DNA from: Oscillospiraceae bacterium
GTDB lineage: Bacteria; Bacillota; Clostridia; Oscillospirales; Oscillospiraceae
Assembly: GCA_020025545.1 (NCBI GenBank)
Contig: JAHHRX010000009.1
Location: forward strand, 4,667-68,666
DNA: 64,000 nt
Direction of reading: 5' to 3'
The translations under genes and the position numbers were made by a program. Below the pieces are notes generated by a model. That model made no database searches, had not been told where the DNA came from, and saw only the letters and a program-made list of their open reading frames with translations. Below, piece by piece: positions 16,962 through 26,033 of this stretch (positions are counted from its first letter, which is position 1; every line of letters begins with the position of its first letter).

Positions 16962-18149
16962 ATGGAAAGAAAAATTGGTACCACATCCAGAGGCATCCGC
17001 TGCCCCATAGCCCGGGAAGGCGACGATGTTTGCAAGTTTGTCGTAGACAGTGTGCTGAGCGCAGCAGAAAGTGAAGATTTCCGACTCCATGACAGAGATA
17101 TTGTGGCGGTAACGGAATCTGTGGTAGCCCGGACACAGGGCAACTACGCCAGCGTGGATGCTATCGCAAAGGATGTAAGAGCAAAGCTGGGCGGCGAGAC
17201 CATTGGTGTGATTTTCCCCATCCTCTCCCGGAACCGTTTTGCCATCTGCCTGCGGGGCATTGCCAAGGGAGCGAAGAAGGTTGTTCTGATGCTGAGCTAT
17301 CCCTCCGATGAGGTGGGCAATGAGCTGGTAAGTCTTGACAATCTGGATGCAGCCAATGTGAATCCATACAGCGATGTTCTGACTGAGGAAAAGTATCGGG
17401 AGCTGTTCGGTGAAAACCGGCATCCCTTTACCAATGTGGATTATGTGCAATACTATGGCGATCTAATTCGTGAGTCCGGTGCTGAGGCAGAAATCATTTT
17501 TGCCAACAATCCCCGTGTCATTCTGAACTATACCAAGAAAGTCCTGACCTGCGATATCCACACCCGTGCCCGCACCAAGCGGATTCTGAAGGCTGCCGGT
17601 GCAGAACTGGTGCTGGGTCTGGACGATATTCTGAACGAGAGCGTGGACGGCAGCGGTTTCAACACTCGCTTCGGTCTGCTGGGCTCCAACAAGTCCACGG
17701 AAAATACCATTAAGCTGTTCCCCAATGACTGCAAGGATCTGGTTATGGAGATCCAGCAGAAGCTCCTGGAAAAGACCGGCTGCCATATTGAGGTTATGGT
17801 CTACGGCGACGGTGCTTTCAAGGATCCCGTGGGCAAGATCTGGGAGCTGGCCGACCCCAGCGTTTCCGTAGCAAACACCCCCGGTCTGGAGGGAACCCCC
17901 AATGAGCTGAAGCTCAAGTATCTGGCGGACAACGATTTCGGCAATCTCTCCGGTGCGGAGCTGCAGGAAGCCGTTGAGCAGCGGATCCGGGAGAAGGGCG
18001 ATGTGGCGGGATCCATGGCCTCTCAGGGCACAACGCCCCGTCGTCTGACAGATCTCATCGGCTCACTGTGTGACCTTACCTCCGGCTCCGGTGACAAGGG
18101 TACCCCGGTGGTTCTGGTTCAGGGCTATTTCGACAACTACACCATGTAA
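16962..18149 (+). CDS. CofE-like (coenzyme F420-0:gamma-glutamyl ligase domain) protein
   Basis: A 395-residue protein related to F420-0:L-glutamate ligases, which add glutamate to the F420 precursor. The N-terminal part has the family's early TTSRGIRCPIAREGDDV and DIVAVTESVVARTQGNYA blocks, and NIGVIFPILSRNRF-like and VMVYGDGAFKDPVG segments follow. No other F420 genes are in the window, and most Clostridia do not make F420, so the true substrate is probably different. ATG 16962 follows GAGG by 11 bases and is preferred over ATG 16929, which has no ribosome site. Monocistronic and cytoplasmic. Function should be stated as putative ligase only. Confidence 0.75.
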   Translation: MERKIGTTSRGIRCPIAREGDDVCKFVVDSVLSAAESEDFRLHDRDIVAVTESVVARTQGNYASVDAIAKDVRAKLGGETIGVIFPILSRNRFAICLRGIAKGAKKVVLMLSYPSDEVGNELVSLDNLDAANVNPYSDVLTEEKYRELFGENRHPFTNVDYVQYYGDLIRESGAEAEIIFANNPRVILNYTKKVLTCDIHTRARTKRILKAAGAELVLGLDDILNESVDGSGFNTRFGLLGSNKSTENTIKLFPNDCKDLVMEIQQKLLEKTGCHIEVMVYGDGAFKDPVGKIWELADPSVSVANTPGLEGTPNELKLKYLADNDFGNLSGAELQEAVEQRIREKGDVAGSMASQGTTPRRLTDLIGSLCDLTSGSGDKGTPVVLVQGYFDNYTM

Positions 18150-18158
18150 ATACAAATC

Positions 18159-18193
18159 GGGCGCACCGGGATTTTCCTGCGGTGCGCCCTTTT
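18159..18193 (+). terminator. Intrinsic terminator of the CofE-like gene
   Basis: GGGCGCACC / GGTGCGCCC stem followed by TTTT. Confidence 0.85.
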
Positions 18194-18195
18194 CT

Positions 18196-18229
18196 GTGCC
18201 ATTGCCGCCTGCGGGAGGGAATGGCACTT
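18196..18229 (+). terminator. Second hairpin, possible backup terminator
   Basis: GTGCCATT / AATGGCAC stem (18196-18203, 18220-18226) followed by CTTTTAC-like sequence. Confidence 0.4.
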
Positions 18230-18276
18230 TTACTTTGGCATTTTGGGGTATTTTTCTTGAAAATACAAAAAACTAT

Positions 18277-18305
18277 TTGCATGGATTGTAAAAATATAGT
18301 ATACT
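18277..18305 (+). promoter_or_regulatory. Promoter of the DHH-DHH-surE operon
   Basis: TTGCAT, 17-base spacer, TATACT (18300-18305). Confidence 0.75.
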
Positions 18306-18359
18306 AAAATGTAAGACACTTCTTACACCCTAATATTTTATAACCTGAGAGGTAACTCA

Positions 18360-19301
18360 ATGTTTGAAAAATTGTTGCAGGAGATCGTCGATCATCAGAC
18401 GATTATCATTCACCGCCACACCAATCCCGATGGCGATGCCATGGGAAGTCAGATCGGTCTGAAGCACATCATCAAAGAGAACTTCCCTGAGAAGGAAGTC
18501 CTTGTGGTGGGTGACCCCGCGGGCCGGTATGGCTTTATGGCGGACAGCATCATGGATGAAGTGCCGGATGAAAAGTATCAGGGCGCTCTGGCAATCATCC
18601 TCGATACCTCCGCAAGACACCTGATCAGCGATGACCGCTACACCCTGGCAGAGCGTACGGCCCGGGTAGATCACCACATCTTCTGCGAGCAAATCGCCCA
18701 GGTGGAAGTGGTGGACACCTCCTATGAAAGCTGCTGCGGCCTCATTACGGAGTTTGCAAGAGAAAGCGGCCTGCGGCTGTCTGACCTTGCTGCCCAGTCC
18801 CTCTACACCGGCACCGTCACAGATTCCGGCCGGTTCCGCTATGATTCCACCACTGCTGAGACCTTCCGCCGGGTGGCATTCTTAATGGAGCAGAAGGTTG
18901 ATACCAATGCCATTTATCGGGATCTCTACGCCGATGATTTTGAAAAGATCAAAACCAAGGCGCAGTTCGTCCTGAAAATCCGCTTTACCGAGCATCAGGT
19001 GGCTTATATCTACAACACCAGAGAAGAGGTGGAGGCGCTGGGGATGGATACCTTCAGCGTGTCCCGCGGCATGGTGGGCACTATGTCCGACATCAAGGGT
19101 GTCAGCATTTGGGTCAATTTCACCGAATCCGACAGGGGTGTGCTCTGCGAGCTGCGCTCCAATCAGTTTAACATTAACCCGATCGCCGTGAAATACGGCG
19201 GCGGCGGTCACGCAAAGGCCAGCGGCGCCTGCGTAGCCACAAAGGAAGAAGCTATGCATATGCTGGCTGATCTGGATCAGCTGGCGAAGGAGGCATTATG
19301 A
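18360..19301 (+). CDS. DHH-family phosphoesterase, NrnA-like (first of a tandem pair)
   Basis: A 313-residue DHH/DHHA1 protein of the NrnA type, which removes nucleotides from very short RNAs (nanoRNA) and can dephosphorylate pAp. The metal motifs are intact: HTNPDGDAMGS near residue 19, LDTSA near 82, RVDHH near 103, TGTVTDSGRFRY near 152, and the DHHA1 substrate motif GGGGHAKASG near the end. GAGAGGT precedes ATG 18360. It starts an operon with a second DHH gene and surE, with ATGA overlaps between them, so the three are translated in step. Whether this copy acts on nanoRNA, pAp or cyclic dinucleotide products cannot be told. Confidence 0.9.
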   Translation: MFEKLLQEIVDHQTIIIHRHTNPDGDAMGSQIGLKHIIKENFPEKEVLVVGDPAGRYGFMADSIMDEVPDEKYQGALAIILDTSARHLISDDRYTLAERTARVDHHIFCEQIAQVEVVDTSYESCCGLITEFARESGLRLSDLAAQSLYTGTVTDSGRFRYDSTTAETFRRVAFLMEQKVDTNAIYRDLYADDFEKIKTKAQFVLKIRFTEHQVAYIYNTREEVEALGMDTFSVSRGMVGTMSDIKGVSIWVNFTESDRGVLCELRSNQFNINPIAVKYGGGGHAKASGACVATKEEAMHMLADLDQLAKEAL

Positions 19302-20284
19302 ATCAGGAAATTATGAACGAAATCATGGAAAAGATCAGACAGTATGATCGGATCCTTATTTTCCGGCATTTCCGTCCCGACGGCGATGCCATCGGCTCAA
19401 CCAAGGGCCTGCAGGCGATTCTCCGAGCAACTTATCCCGAGAAGGAGATCCTGCTGCAGAACAATGATTCCTCCGATTACCTGGCATTTCTCGGCCCGGA
19501 GGATGCCATTATCGCAGAGGAGAAGTATGCAGATGCTCTGGCAATCGTGCTGGATACCGGTACGGCTGACCGGGTTTCCAACCAGAAGTTCACCCTCTGC
19601 AAGGAAGTGGTGAAGATCGATCATCACATCGATAAAAACCCCTTCGGCGACTGCTCCTGGGTGGAAGATCAGCGTTCCTCCACCTGTGAGATGATAGTAA
19701 AGTTCTACGACACCTTCAAGGATGAGCTGAAGCTCACCAAGGAAGCTGCAACCTATCTTTACACCGGTATGGTCACGGATTCCGGCCGCTTCCGCTTTAA
19801 CAGCGTATCCGGCGACACCATGCGCTATGCCGGCATCCTGCTGGATCAGAAGCTGGACACCGATGTGCTGTTTGCTAACCTCTATCTGGAGGATTTTGAC
19901 TACCTCAAGTTCAAGGCCTACATCTACAAGAAGATGAAGCTCACCGAAAACGGGGTTGCGTACCTATTTGTGGATAAGGCAATGCAGGAAAAATTCGGCC
20001 TCAGCAGCGAGTCTGCCAGTGCTACCGTGTCCTCTATGGATTCCATCCGTGGCAGCATCTGCTGGCTGGCCTTCATCGAAAGTCAGGACGAGGAAGACAA
20101 GATCCGTGTGCGTCTGCGCTCCCGCTTCATGCCGATCAATCATCTGGCAGAGGCACACCACGGCGGCGGCCATGCCTTTGCCAGCGGTGCTACCGTGTTC
20201 AGCCGCAAGGAAATGCGTCAGCTCATCAAGGAGGCCGATGCCTGCGTGAAGGAATACAAGGAGAATCACGAGGGCTGGCTATGA
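19298..20284 (+). CDS. DHH-family phosphoesterase, NrnA-like (second of a tandem pair)
   Basis: A 328-residue paralogue of the preceding gene, clearly from an old duplication because the motifs match but much else differs. HFRPDGDAIGS, LDTGTA, KIDHH, TGMVTDSGRFRF and HHGGGHAFASG are all present, so it should be active. Its ATG overlaps the previous stop (ATGA), with GGAGG inside the upstream gene as ribosome site. Clostridia usually carry one NrnA and a larger GdpP/DhhP-type protein; two NrnA-sized copies in one operon is less usual and suggests different substrates or a heterodimer. Cytoplasmic. Confidence 0.9.
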   Translation: MNQEIMNEIMEKIRQYDRILIFRHFRPDGDAIGSTKGLQAILRATYPEKEILLQNNDSSDYLAFLGPEDAIIAEEKYADALAIVLDTGTADRVSNQKFTLCKEVVKIDHHIDKNPFGDCSWVEDQRSSTCEMIVKFYDTFKDELKLTKEAATYLYTGMVTDSGRFRFNSVSGDTMRYAGILLDQKLDTDVLFANLYLEDFDYLKFKAYIYKKMKLTENGVAYLFVDKAMQEKFGLSSESASATVSSMDSIRGSICWLAFIESQDEEDKIRVRLRSRFMPINHLAEAHHGGGHAFASGATVFSRKEMRQLIKEADACVKEYKENHEGWL

Positions 20285-21000
20285 GGATTCTGATTACCAA
20301 TGATGACAGCATATCTTCCTCTGTGCTGGCACCGCTGGCACAATGGGCCAGCAAGCTGGGGGAGGTGACCGTGGTTGTTCCCAAGGTGGAACAGAGCGGT
20401 AAAAGCCACGGTATTGAGCTGCACAAGGCATTTGAGGTGCTCAAGACTGACCGGATTCCCGGTATCGAGGCCTACACGGTGGATTCCACCCCTGCCGACT
20501 GCCTGCGCTACGCCGTTTTTGGCATGAAGCGCACATACGATCTGGTGATCTCCGGAATCAACCGGGGCCTCAACATGGGGCAGGATATCATGTATTCCGG
20601 AACCGCCGGTGCTATTTTTGAGGCCGCGGCCATGGGCATTCCCGCCGTCGCCGTTTCCACAGATCCTAACAGCTTCGATTCCGCACTGGCCCATCTGGAT
20701 ACGGTGGAGGATTTCTTCCGGAAGCATGATCTGCTGAGCAAAAACAGGCTTTACAATGTGAACATTCCGCTGGAGGTTAAGGGCATCCGCATCACCCGAC
20801 AGGGCGGTCCTTACTTCTCTGACGACTTTGACAATCTGGGGGATAATATGTACCGTGCCCACGGAAAATGCGTCTATCAGGACAGTGGCGACCTGGAGCT
20901 GGATACTGACGCTACCCTTCACGGTTACATATCCATCTCACCCATGACCTGCAACCGGGTCAATATGGATGTGTTCAGAGAACTCAGAAAACTCAACTAA
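20281..21000 (+). CDS. surE: 5'/3'-nucleotidase SurE
   Basis: A 239-residue metal-dependent nucleotidase that removes phosphate from 5'- and 3'-nucleoside monophosphates and can trim short polyphosphate. The start MRILITNDDS carries the metal-binding Asp pair (D8, D9), SGINRGLNMG and YSGTAGAIFEAAAMGIPAVAVS-type segments follow, as in other SurE proteins. It overlaps the second DHH gene by four bases. In this operon the DHH enzymes could yield mononucleotides that SurE turns into nucleosides, a salvage chain. Length is normal for bacteria. Confidence 0.93.
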   Translation: MRILITNDDSISSSVLAPLAQWASKLGEVTVVVPKVEQSGKSHGIELHKAFEVLKTDRIPGIEAYTVDSTPADCLRYAVFGMKRTYDLVISGINRGLNMGQDIMYSGTAGAIFEAAAMGIPAVAVSTDPNSFDSALAHLDTVEDFFRKHDLLSKNRLYNVNIPLEVKGIRITRQGGPYFSDDFDNLGDNMYRAHGKCVYQDSGDLELDTDATLHGYISISPMTCNRVNMDVFRELRKLN

Positions 21001-21222
21001 AAAGAAAAAGGCGTACGGCGCTTGGTGGATACTCCCTAAGGTTGTATTTCCCCCAAAAGTTTAGGAACCTCTTTCTAACGGCTGCACGTTTTCTGCTCCC
21101 TGCAGAGTATAAAACGTACAGACGCTCTTCCGGTGTTCTTGCAGGTAGTGTTTGTGCGACTGCTCTCAGATGCCGATAGACCTGCCACTGCCTTCCGGCA
21201 GGGCGCGGAAAGGAGAACCTGT

Positions 21223-21693
21223 ATGATTGATAGTTATATACAGCCCAAAGAAATTGTAATCGATTCCACACTTTCTCTCGTGAAATACTATCCGAACTAT
21301 AAAAGAAGCTTTCCTTGGTATCAGGATCTGGAAGTGTGTAAACAGGTGGACAACCGGGACAGTCCTTATGATCTGAAGCTACTCAGCCAAATGTACCGAT
21401 ATTTGTCAAGAGCGGGCGAATGTTATTATATCAAATTCCGTGAAAATGGAAGAAGCCGCCTGATTGGAGACATTACCCTGTATAACGGTGAAATCGCCAT
21501 TGTGATCTGTAAGGAATATCAGAATCGTCATCTTGGCAGGAAGTCCGTGGAAGCTCTCATAAAGCGGGCCAAACAGGTTGGCTGGACTAAGGTAGATGCA
21601 GAGATTTATTCTTTCAACAAGCAGAGCCAGAAAATGTTTCTATCTGTTGGTTTTCAGCAAATTGCATCTGAGAGATATCGGATCACATTATAA
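21223..21693 (+). CDS. GNAT-family N-acetyltransferase
   Basis: A 156-residue acetyl-CoA-dependent acetyltransferase of unknown substrate. The C-terminal half shows the GNAT acetyl-CoA-binding pattern CKEYQNRHLGRKSVEALIKRA (Q/RxxGxG/A-type loop near residue 105) and the usual later FNKQSQKMFLSVGFQ motif. AAAGGAG lies 7 bases before ATG 21223. It is separated from surE by 220 bases with no obvious gene and ends at its own terminator. Confidence 0.8.
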   Translation: MIDSYIQPKEIVIDSTLSLVKYYPNYKRSFPWYQDLEVCKQVDNRDSPYDLKLLSQMYRYLSRAGECYYIKFRENGRSRLIGDITLYNGEIAIVICKEYQNRHLGRKSVEALIKRAKQVGWTKVDAEIYSFNKQSQKMFLSVGFQQIASERYRITL

Positions 21694-21742
21694 CAAATGA
21701 AAAGTGCTAAATAAATTCGGATAAATCTAGCTGTTTATAAAG

Positions 21743-21784
21743 AAAATGGAGTGTATCTAACTGGATGCACTCCATTTTGCTTTT
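21743..21784 (+). terminator. Intrinsic terminator of the GNAT gene
   Basis: AAAATGGAGTG / CACTCCATTTT stem (21743-21753, 21768-21778) followed by GCTTTT. Confidence 0.8.
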
Positions 21785-21865
21785 GGATATTCTAAAACGA
21801 TCCGCATGGGGTATGCCCTTTTTGCAGTACGCCTTTTGTTTGTTCCGCACAGGACATAAGCAGCC

Positions 21866-21898
21866 GAAAAAAGGGCCACACCAATTGGTGTGGCCCTT
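21866..21898 (-). terminator. Terminator of the ABC importer/nuclease lipoprotein operon
   Basis: A perfect 12-base stem AAGGGCCACACC / GGTGTGGCCCTT with AATT loop; on the minus strand it runs into six T. Confidence 0.9.
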
Positions 21899-21932
21899 CT
21901 GACCGGATTTCGGTGGGAATTCGTTTTAAGAG

Positions 21933-23156
21933 TTAAGCGTAGAACTCACAGACGAAAGCCTTGTCTGCATAGGAAGCAGAGATAGTGGTGAATTCTTTGT
22001 CGGATCTGGTACCGAAGCAGTATACCTTATCGTTGACGGAAGTAACCAGCGTCTTGCAGGCATCGTCCCAGGTAAATACGGTTTCTGCCTCGCCAATCAG
22101 AGCATTCACGTGCATATTACCGTCATTGCCCTTGGTTTCAGCAATGCCCAGGTACTTCTTGGTATTGCCGTCCTTGATATACAGCTTGAAACCACCATCG
22201 GCTGCCTCTACAAAGACATCAGCAGCTTCAGCGGAATTTTCGGTGGTGCCCAGATACCAGTCTCTCTCTGCATCGGGCTTGCCGGTGAAGAACAGGATCT
22301 TACCCAAGTTACTCTGAGTCATGGCCATCTTGTAGGACTTGCCAGCCTCGGGCTTGCCCTGAACCTTCAGAGAAGCGCTGGGGGCCTCGTTGCCGGAACC
22401 ATTGTCAGCGTTGTTGCTGCCGGTGCCTTCCTTTGCAAGGAGCTGGCACTTTGCGTCGAACTCGATGGTGCCGTTGTAGTTCTTGAGGATGCCTTCAACG
22501 GTGATTACATCACCCTCAGCCAGCTTGTCCACGCCGTCGCCGGCCAGACGGAAGCACTGGATGGGCATATCAGCCAGATCGCCGATCTGAATGGTAACCG
22601 TTACATTTTTGTACTGCTCGCTGTAAGGAGTGTCGATGCTGATGATCTTACCGGTCAGCTTCTTGGGGTCATCCAGCTGCATGCCTGCTTCAAGCTTGTA
22701 AGCTGCCTTAACGATATCCTCATTGCTGTCACCGACAATGACAGCAGCGGGGATGCGGTTTGTCAGAGAGAAGCCGGCGGTCTTGCCGTCTGCATCCTTG
22801 ACGGTTGCAGTCAGCTTGTACTGAACCTCTTCGGCGGGCTTTGCGTTGACGATCTGGACGGGGATCATGTTATCCTTGGCTTCGCCAAGCTTAACAGCTT
22901 CCTTATCGCCGGCGGTAACCTCGATGGTCCACTCTACGGGGAACACGGTCTCGCCAATTTTTACAGTGGCCAGAACTTCGTAGTCCTTAGCGGTGATCTT
23001 TCCGTCGTTCTTTCTGTACATATCAAAAAGATATGCCTTAGCGGACTCCAGCTGGGAAGCCTTGGGAGCTTCGGTGGGCTTAGTGTCACCGGCACAGCCG
23101 GCAAACAGTGCCAGACTCATTGCCAGCAAAAGTGTAATTGCAATAAACTTTTTCAT
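21933..23156 (-). CDS. Lipoprotein with OB-fold-like segment, last gene of the importer operon
   Basis: A 407-residue predicted lipoprotein (signal to lipobox LFAGC). After a low-complexity linker, residues about 40-150 look like repeated beta-rich modules. Residues about 165-245 (TGKIISIDTPYSEQYKN... to GTIEFDAKCQL) resemble an OB-fold nucleic-acid-binding domain, and after an Asn/Gly/Ser-rich linker the last 130 residues form another beta-rich unit that I do not recognise. AAGGAG precedes ATG 23156. It is the last gene of the operon, 23 bases after the nuclease lipoprotein, and the two share OB-like segments. A role in holding nucleic acid at the surface is inference. Confidence 0.75.
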   Translation of the reverse strand: MKKFIAITLLLAMSLALFAGCAGDTKPTEAPKASQLESAKAYLFDMYRKNDGKITAKDYEVLATVKIGETVFPVEWTIEVTAGDKEAVKLGEAKDNMIPVQIVNAKPAEEVQYKLTATVKDADGKTAGFSLTNRIPAAVIVGDSNEDIVKAAYKLEAGMQLDDPKKLTGKIISIDTPYSEQYKNVTVTIQIGDLADMPIQCFRLAGDGVDKLAEGDVITVEGILKNYNGTIEFDAKCQLLAKEGTGSNNADNGSGNEAPSASLKVQGKPEAGKSYKMAMTQSNLGKILFFTGKPDAERDWYLGTTENSAEAADVFVEAADGGFKLYIKDGNTKKYLGIAETKGNDGNMHVNALIGEAETVFTWDDACKTLVTSVNDKVYCFGTRSDKEFTTISASYADKAFVCEFYA

Positions 23157-23179
23157 GTTTGACTCCTTGTTACATTCAA

Positions 23180-24535
23180 TTAGTGAACGGTAATATACTC
23201 TTCGGAGAAAACTTTGATTTGGTATTCGCCGTCAAAGGAATCTACAATTCCCTTGACATCGATGGTCTTATCTTTGTAGGCATCGGCGGTAATCAGATTA
23301 CCGTCGGCATCCAGCAAAACAGCGGTGCGGATGACGATCTTGGTGCCGTCCTCGCTTTCGCAGGTCAGCGTCATTGCACCCTTGTTCTTGCTGTCTTCCT
23401 TGCTGGTGGTGAAGATATCCTTAACCTTAAGATTCTTCATTTCCACAGAAGTGCCCATAGCCAGTTCGGCATACTGAAATGTCTTGGTGCCGTCAGAGGT
23501 TTCCACTTCTACGGAGCTTTCGGCAAAAGTCTTGGGGTCAGTCAGCTGGAAGGGGGCCTTGTGGCCGTCGCTCAGCTTCTGAATGTTGCCGGGATCATCG
23601 GGCTTCATCTGACGGTAGCTCACATCGGAAATCTGATAAGAGCCGCCGCCTTCCCAGTACTGGCAGGAACCCACAATACGGACTTCGTTGCCTACGCTGA
23701 GGATTTCCATGCCCTTACCGGATAGATTGAATCCGTAGAACACATAAATACCGTAGGAGCGATTGGTTTCGGGATCCAGAGACTCCACATAAACGCCATT
23801 GTTGTAGTTCATGGTGACAATGCCGTTGAAGGCAACCTTTTTGCCCTTGTAGGCTTCGATGTTGGTCTTCAGCTCCTTGAGGGTAAGCTCTTCGGCACCG
23901 CCGTAGTAGAATTCGGGATCCTTTTCGCCGGAATGGACATTGAGCTTTTGCGCCTTGGCCTGTTCCAGTGCCTTCATGCAAACATCGCCGTAGCGGTTAT
24001 TGCCGGAATTGGATGCAATGGCGAGGCCGTTCTGGAGAATTTCCAGATTCAGGTTCCGATAATCACCGGATTCGCTGGGCTTGTACCAAACCCACACCAG
24101 ATAACGGGAGCCGGTAGAATCGGCGTTCCAGCTGTTATTATCGGATTCAATGATAATGGAAGTTGCGGTGGAAAGCTTTTCACGGGTAAAGTTAGAAGCT
24201 TTTTTGCCGTACTCTTCAATCTTGCCTGTGGATTCGGGTGTATTCACGGCCAGATATCTGGCCTTGAATACATCCGTTCCAATAAGGTCTTTGGGAACAT
24301 TGAAATGAGTCGTGTCACCGTCCACAAAGGATTTTACGGTGACTTCCTGCTTGAGAGAATCCGAATTCATGTCCAGCTTCAGCTGGTCAACATAGTCAAC
24401 GGTCTCCACTTTGGGAGGTTCGGTGCCATTGTCGGTAGGATTCGGATTCTGGGGAGCACATGCGGCAAATGAGCCGATAACCAAACAAAACAGAGCAATC
24501 CAGGCAACCGCCTTAAAAGATGCTTTGTTTGTCAT
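23180..24535 (-). CDS. Lipoprotein with staphylococcal-nuclease (thermonuclease) domain and OB-fold-like domains
   Basis: A 451-residue lipoprotein (lipobox FAAC, C26). Residues about 65-205 fit the staphylococcal nuclease fold: VDGDTTHF with D72 and D74, KARYLAVNTPES with R93 and E101, and GSRYLVWVW with R144, matching SNase Asp21, Arg35, Glu43 and Arg87. The SNase Asp40 position is Asn, a change also common in secreted homologues. Two OB-like stretches follow (about 215-310 and 365-451), recalling the domain mix of Bacillus YhcR, a wall nuclease. It starts right after the solute-binding protein stop, so it is co-transcribed with the ABC importer. Expected to cut DNA or RNA outside the cell. 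Confidence 0.88.
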   Translation of the reverse strand: MTNKASFKAVAWIALFCLVIGSFAACAPQNPNPTDNGTEPPKVETVDYVDQLKLDMNSDSLKQEVTVKSFVDGDTTHFNVPKDLIGTDVFKARYLAVNTPESTGKIEEYGKKASNFTREKLSTATSIIIESDNNSWNADSTGSRYLVWVWYKPSESGDYRNLNLEILQNGLAIASNSGNNRYGDVCMKALEQAKAQKLNVHSGEKDPEFYYGGAEELTLKELKTNIEAYKGKKVAFNGIVTMNYNNGVYVESLDPETNRSYGIYVFYGFNLSGKGMEILSVGNEVRIVGSCQYWEGGGSYQISDVSYRQMKPDDPGNIQKLSDGHKAPFQLTDPKTFAESSVEVETSDGTKTFQYAELAMGTSVEMKNLKVKDIFTTSKEDSKNKGAMTLTCESEDGTKIVIRTAVLLDADGNLITADAYKDKTIDVKGIVDSFDGEYQIKVFSEEYITVH

Positions 24536-24537
24536 GA

Positions 24538-25980
24538 TTATCCCTGATACTCACATTCCTGAATAGCGTTCTGGAAGAGCTTTTCGATCATCTGATCCAG
24601 ATCGCCGCCATATTTTGCTACATCTTCGGTCATGCACTTAGCCAGCAGAGCTTCTACCTGAGTACGAGCCACGGAGGAGCCGCTGAATGCGGGGGAGGTG
24701 TAGTAAGCGTTCTGCTGCTCCAGAGCAACCTTCTGGCTCAGAGCGGTGATGTTGTCGCCGCCGTTGGAATTCTTAAGGAATTCAGCGTAAGCGGGGATCT
24801 TCTCCACGGACTTGATAACGGGAGCGTAGCCGGAGGTCATGGAGAACTCGGCCTGGAACTCAGCGTTGGTGGTGAAGAACTTTGCGAACAGCCAGGAAGC
24901 GATGACTTCCTGAGGATTGGACTTGTTGAAGATGCAGAGGCTGGGGCCCTGAGAAATGACCTTGGGCTTTTCAGGGTTAGCCTGGGGGATGCTGGCGATA
25001 CCAACTTCGAAACGGTACTGACCGTTGGTATCCTTGGTGGGACGCTGATGGTTTGCACCACCGGTGGAGCCGATGGACATATAGCTGGTAGGAGCATCGG
25101 GCTTTTCGTTGGTGAACAGACCGGATGTGTAGCTGCCGTAGATCTGCTTGGTGGTCAGATAGCCCTTCTTGTACCAGTCAACGAATCTCTTGGAGAACGC
25201 ACGGTTTTCAGGAGTGTTGAACAGGTAGTGGTCGCCGGTGGCGCTGGTGTAAGGAGTACCCAGCTGCTCACACATGGTGATGAAGAGGTTGCCCTCGCTG
25301 TCGATGCCCAGAGGAATGGACTTGGGGTCGATTTCCTTGATCTTCTGGCAGAGTGCTTCCATCTCGTCCCAAGTGGTGGGAACCTTCAGGTCATGCTCGT
25401 CAAAGAAGGTCTTGTTGTAGTACAGAACTTCGGTGGACTTGGAGAAGGGGAGAGAATACATCAGGCCGTCGCCGAAGGTCTTGCCTTCTTCGTAGTAGCC
25501 GGGGATGAAGTCTGCCTTCTGCTCGTCGGTCAGGCCCAGAATCTCGGTGGTGCCGTCAGCACGCTTGACTTCGACCTTGCTGTCGATCAGGGAGTCCAGA
25601 GTAGCGACAGCGCCGGCCAGATTGTAGGAGGCAATGTGGTCGGGGTAGCAGTAAGCGATGTTGGGCTGGTTGCCAACAGGGATCTGCTTGCTGATCTGGT
25701 CACGAACATCGTCGTAGCTGCCAACAGACTCATGCTTAACAGTGATGTTGGGGTAGAGCTTGTTGAACTCGGGAATGTAAAGGTCCAGCTTTTCCTTCAG
25801 GTTCGCACCCATGGTGTGGTAGAAGGTAATGGTGACTTCGCTTCCATCATAGCCACTCTCGGGAACGACAAAGTTACCCTGAGCGCCTCCCTGAGGCTTG
25901 GCATCGTTGCAGCCGGCCAGCATGCCGATGCTCAGAACCATGGCTACCAGCAAAATGCCGGCGATGATTTTCTTTTTCAT
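24538..25980 (-). CDS. Extracellular solute-binding protein, family 1 (ABC importer)
   Basis: A 480-residue lipoprotein receptor (lipobox MLAGC). The mature part has the family 1 pattern: VTITFYHTMG at the start, the ITVKHESVGSYDDV segment, YYNKTFFDEHDLKVPTTWDE, and a YMSIGSTGG loop near residue 300. Proteins of this class bind sugars, glycerol-3-phosphate or related compounds. It is preceded by both permease genes and an ATPase, so the importer is complete. A strong hairpin in the 80-base gap before it may favour this gene's mRNA. Ligand unknown; the nuclease gene directly after it makes a nucleic-acid breakdown product a candidate, which is inference. Confidence 0.92.
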   Translation of the reverse strand: MKKKIIAGILLVAMVLSIGMLAGCNDAKPQGGAQGNFVVPESGYDGSEVTITFYHTMGANLKEKLDLYIPEFNKLYPNITVKHESVGSYDDVRDQISKQIPVGNQPNIAYCYPDHIASYNLAGAVATLDSLIDSKVEVKRADGTTEILGLTDEQKADFIPGYYEEGKTFGDGLMYSLPFSKSTEVLYYNKTFFDEHDLKVPTTWDEMEALCQKIKEIDPKSIPLGIDSEGNLFITMCEQLGTPYTSATGDHYLFNTPENRAFSKRFVDWYKKGYLTTKQIYGSYTSGLFTNEKPDAPTSYMSIGSTGGANHQRPTKDTNGQYRFEVGIASIPQANPEKPKVISQGPSLCIFNKSNPQEVIASWLFAKFFTTNAEFQAEFSMTSGYAPVIKSVEKIPAYAEFLKNSNGGDNITALSQKVALEQQNAYYTSPAFSGSSVARTQVEALLAKCMTEDVAKYGGDLDQMIEKLFQNAIQECEYQG

Positions 25981-26033
25981 AAATGTAATTTCCTTCCTTT
26001 CTTATGCTGATGTGGATGAAATATAGTCAATGG

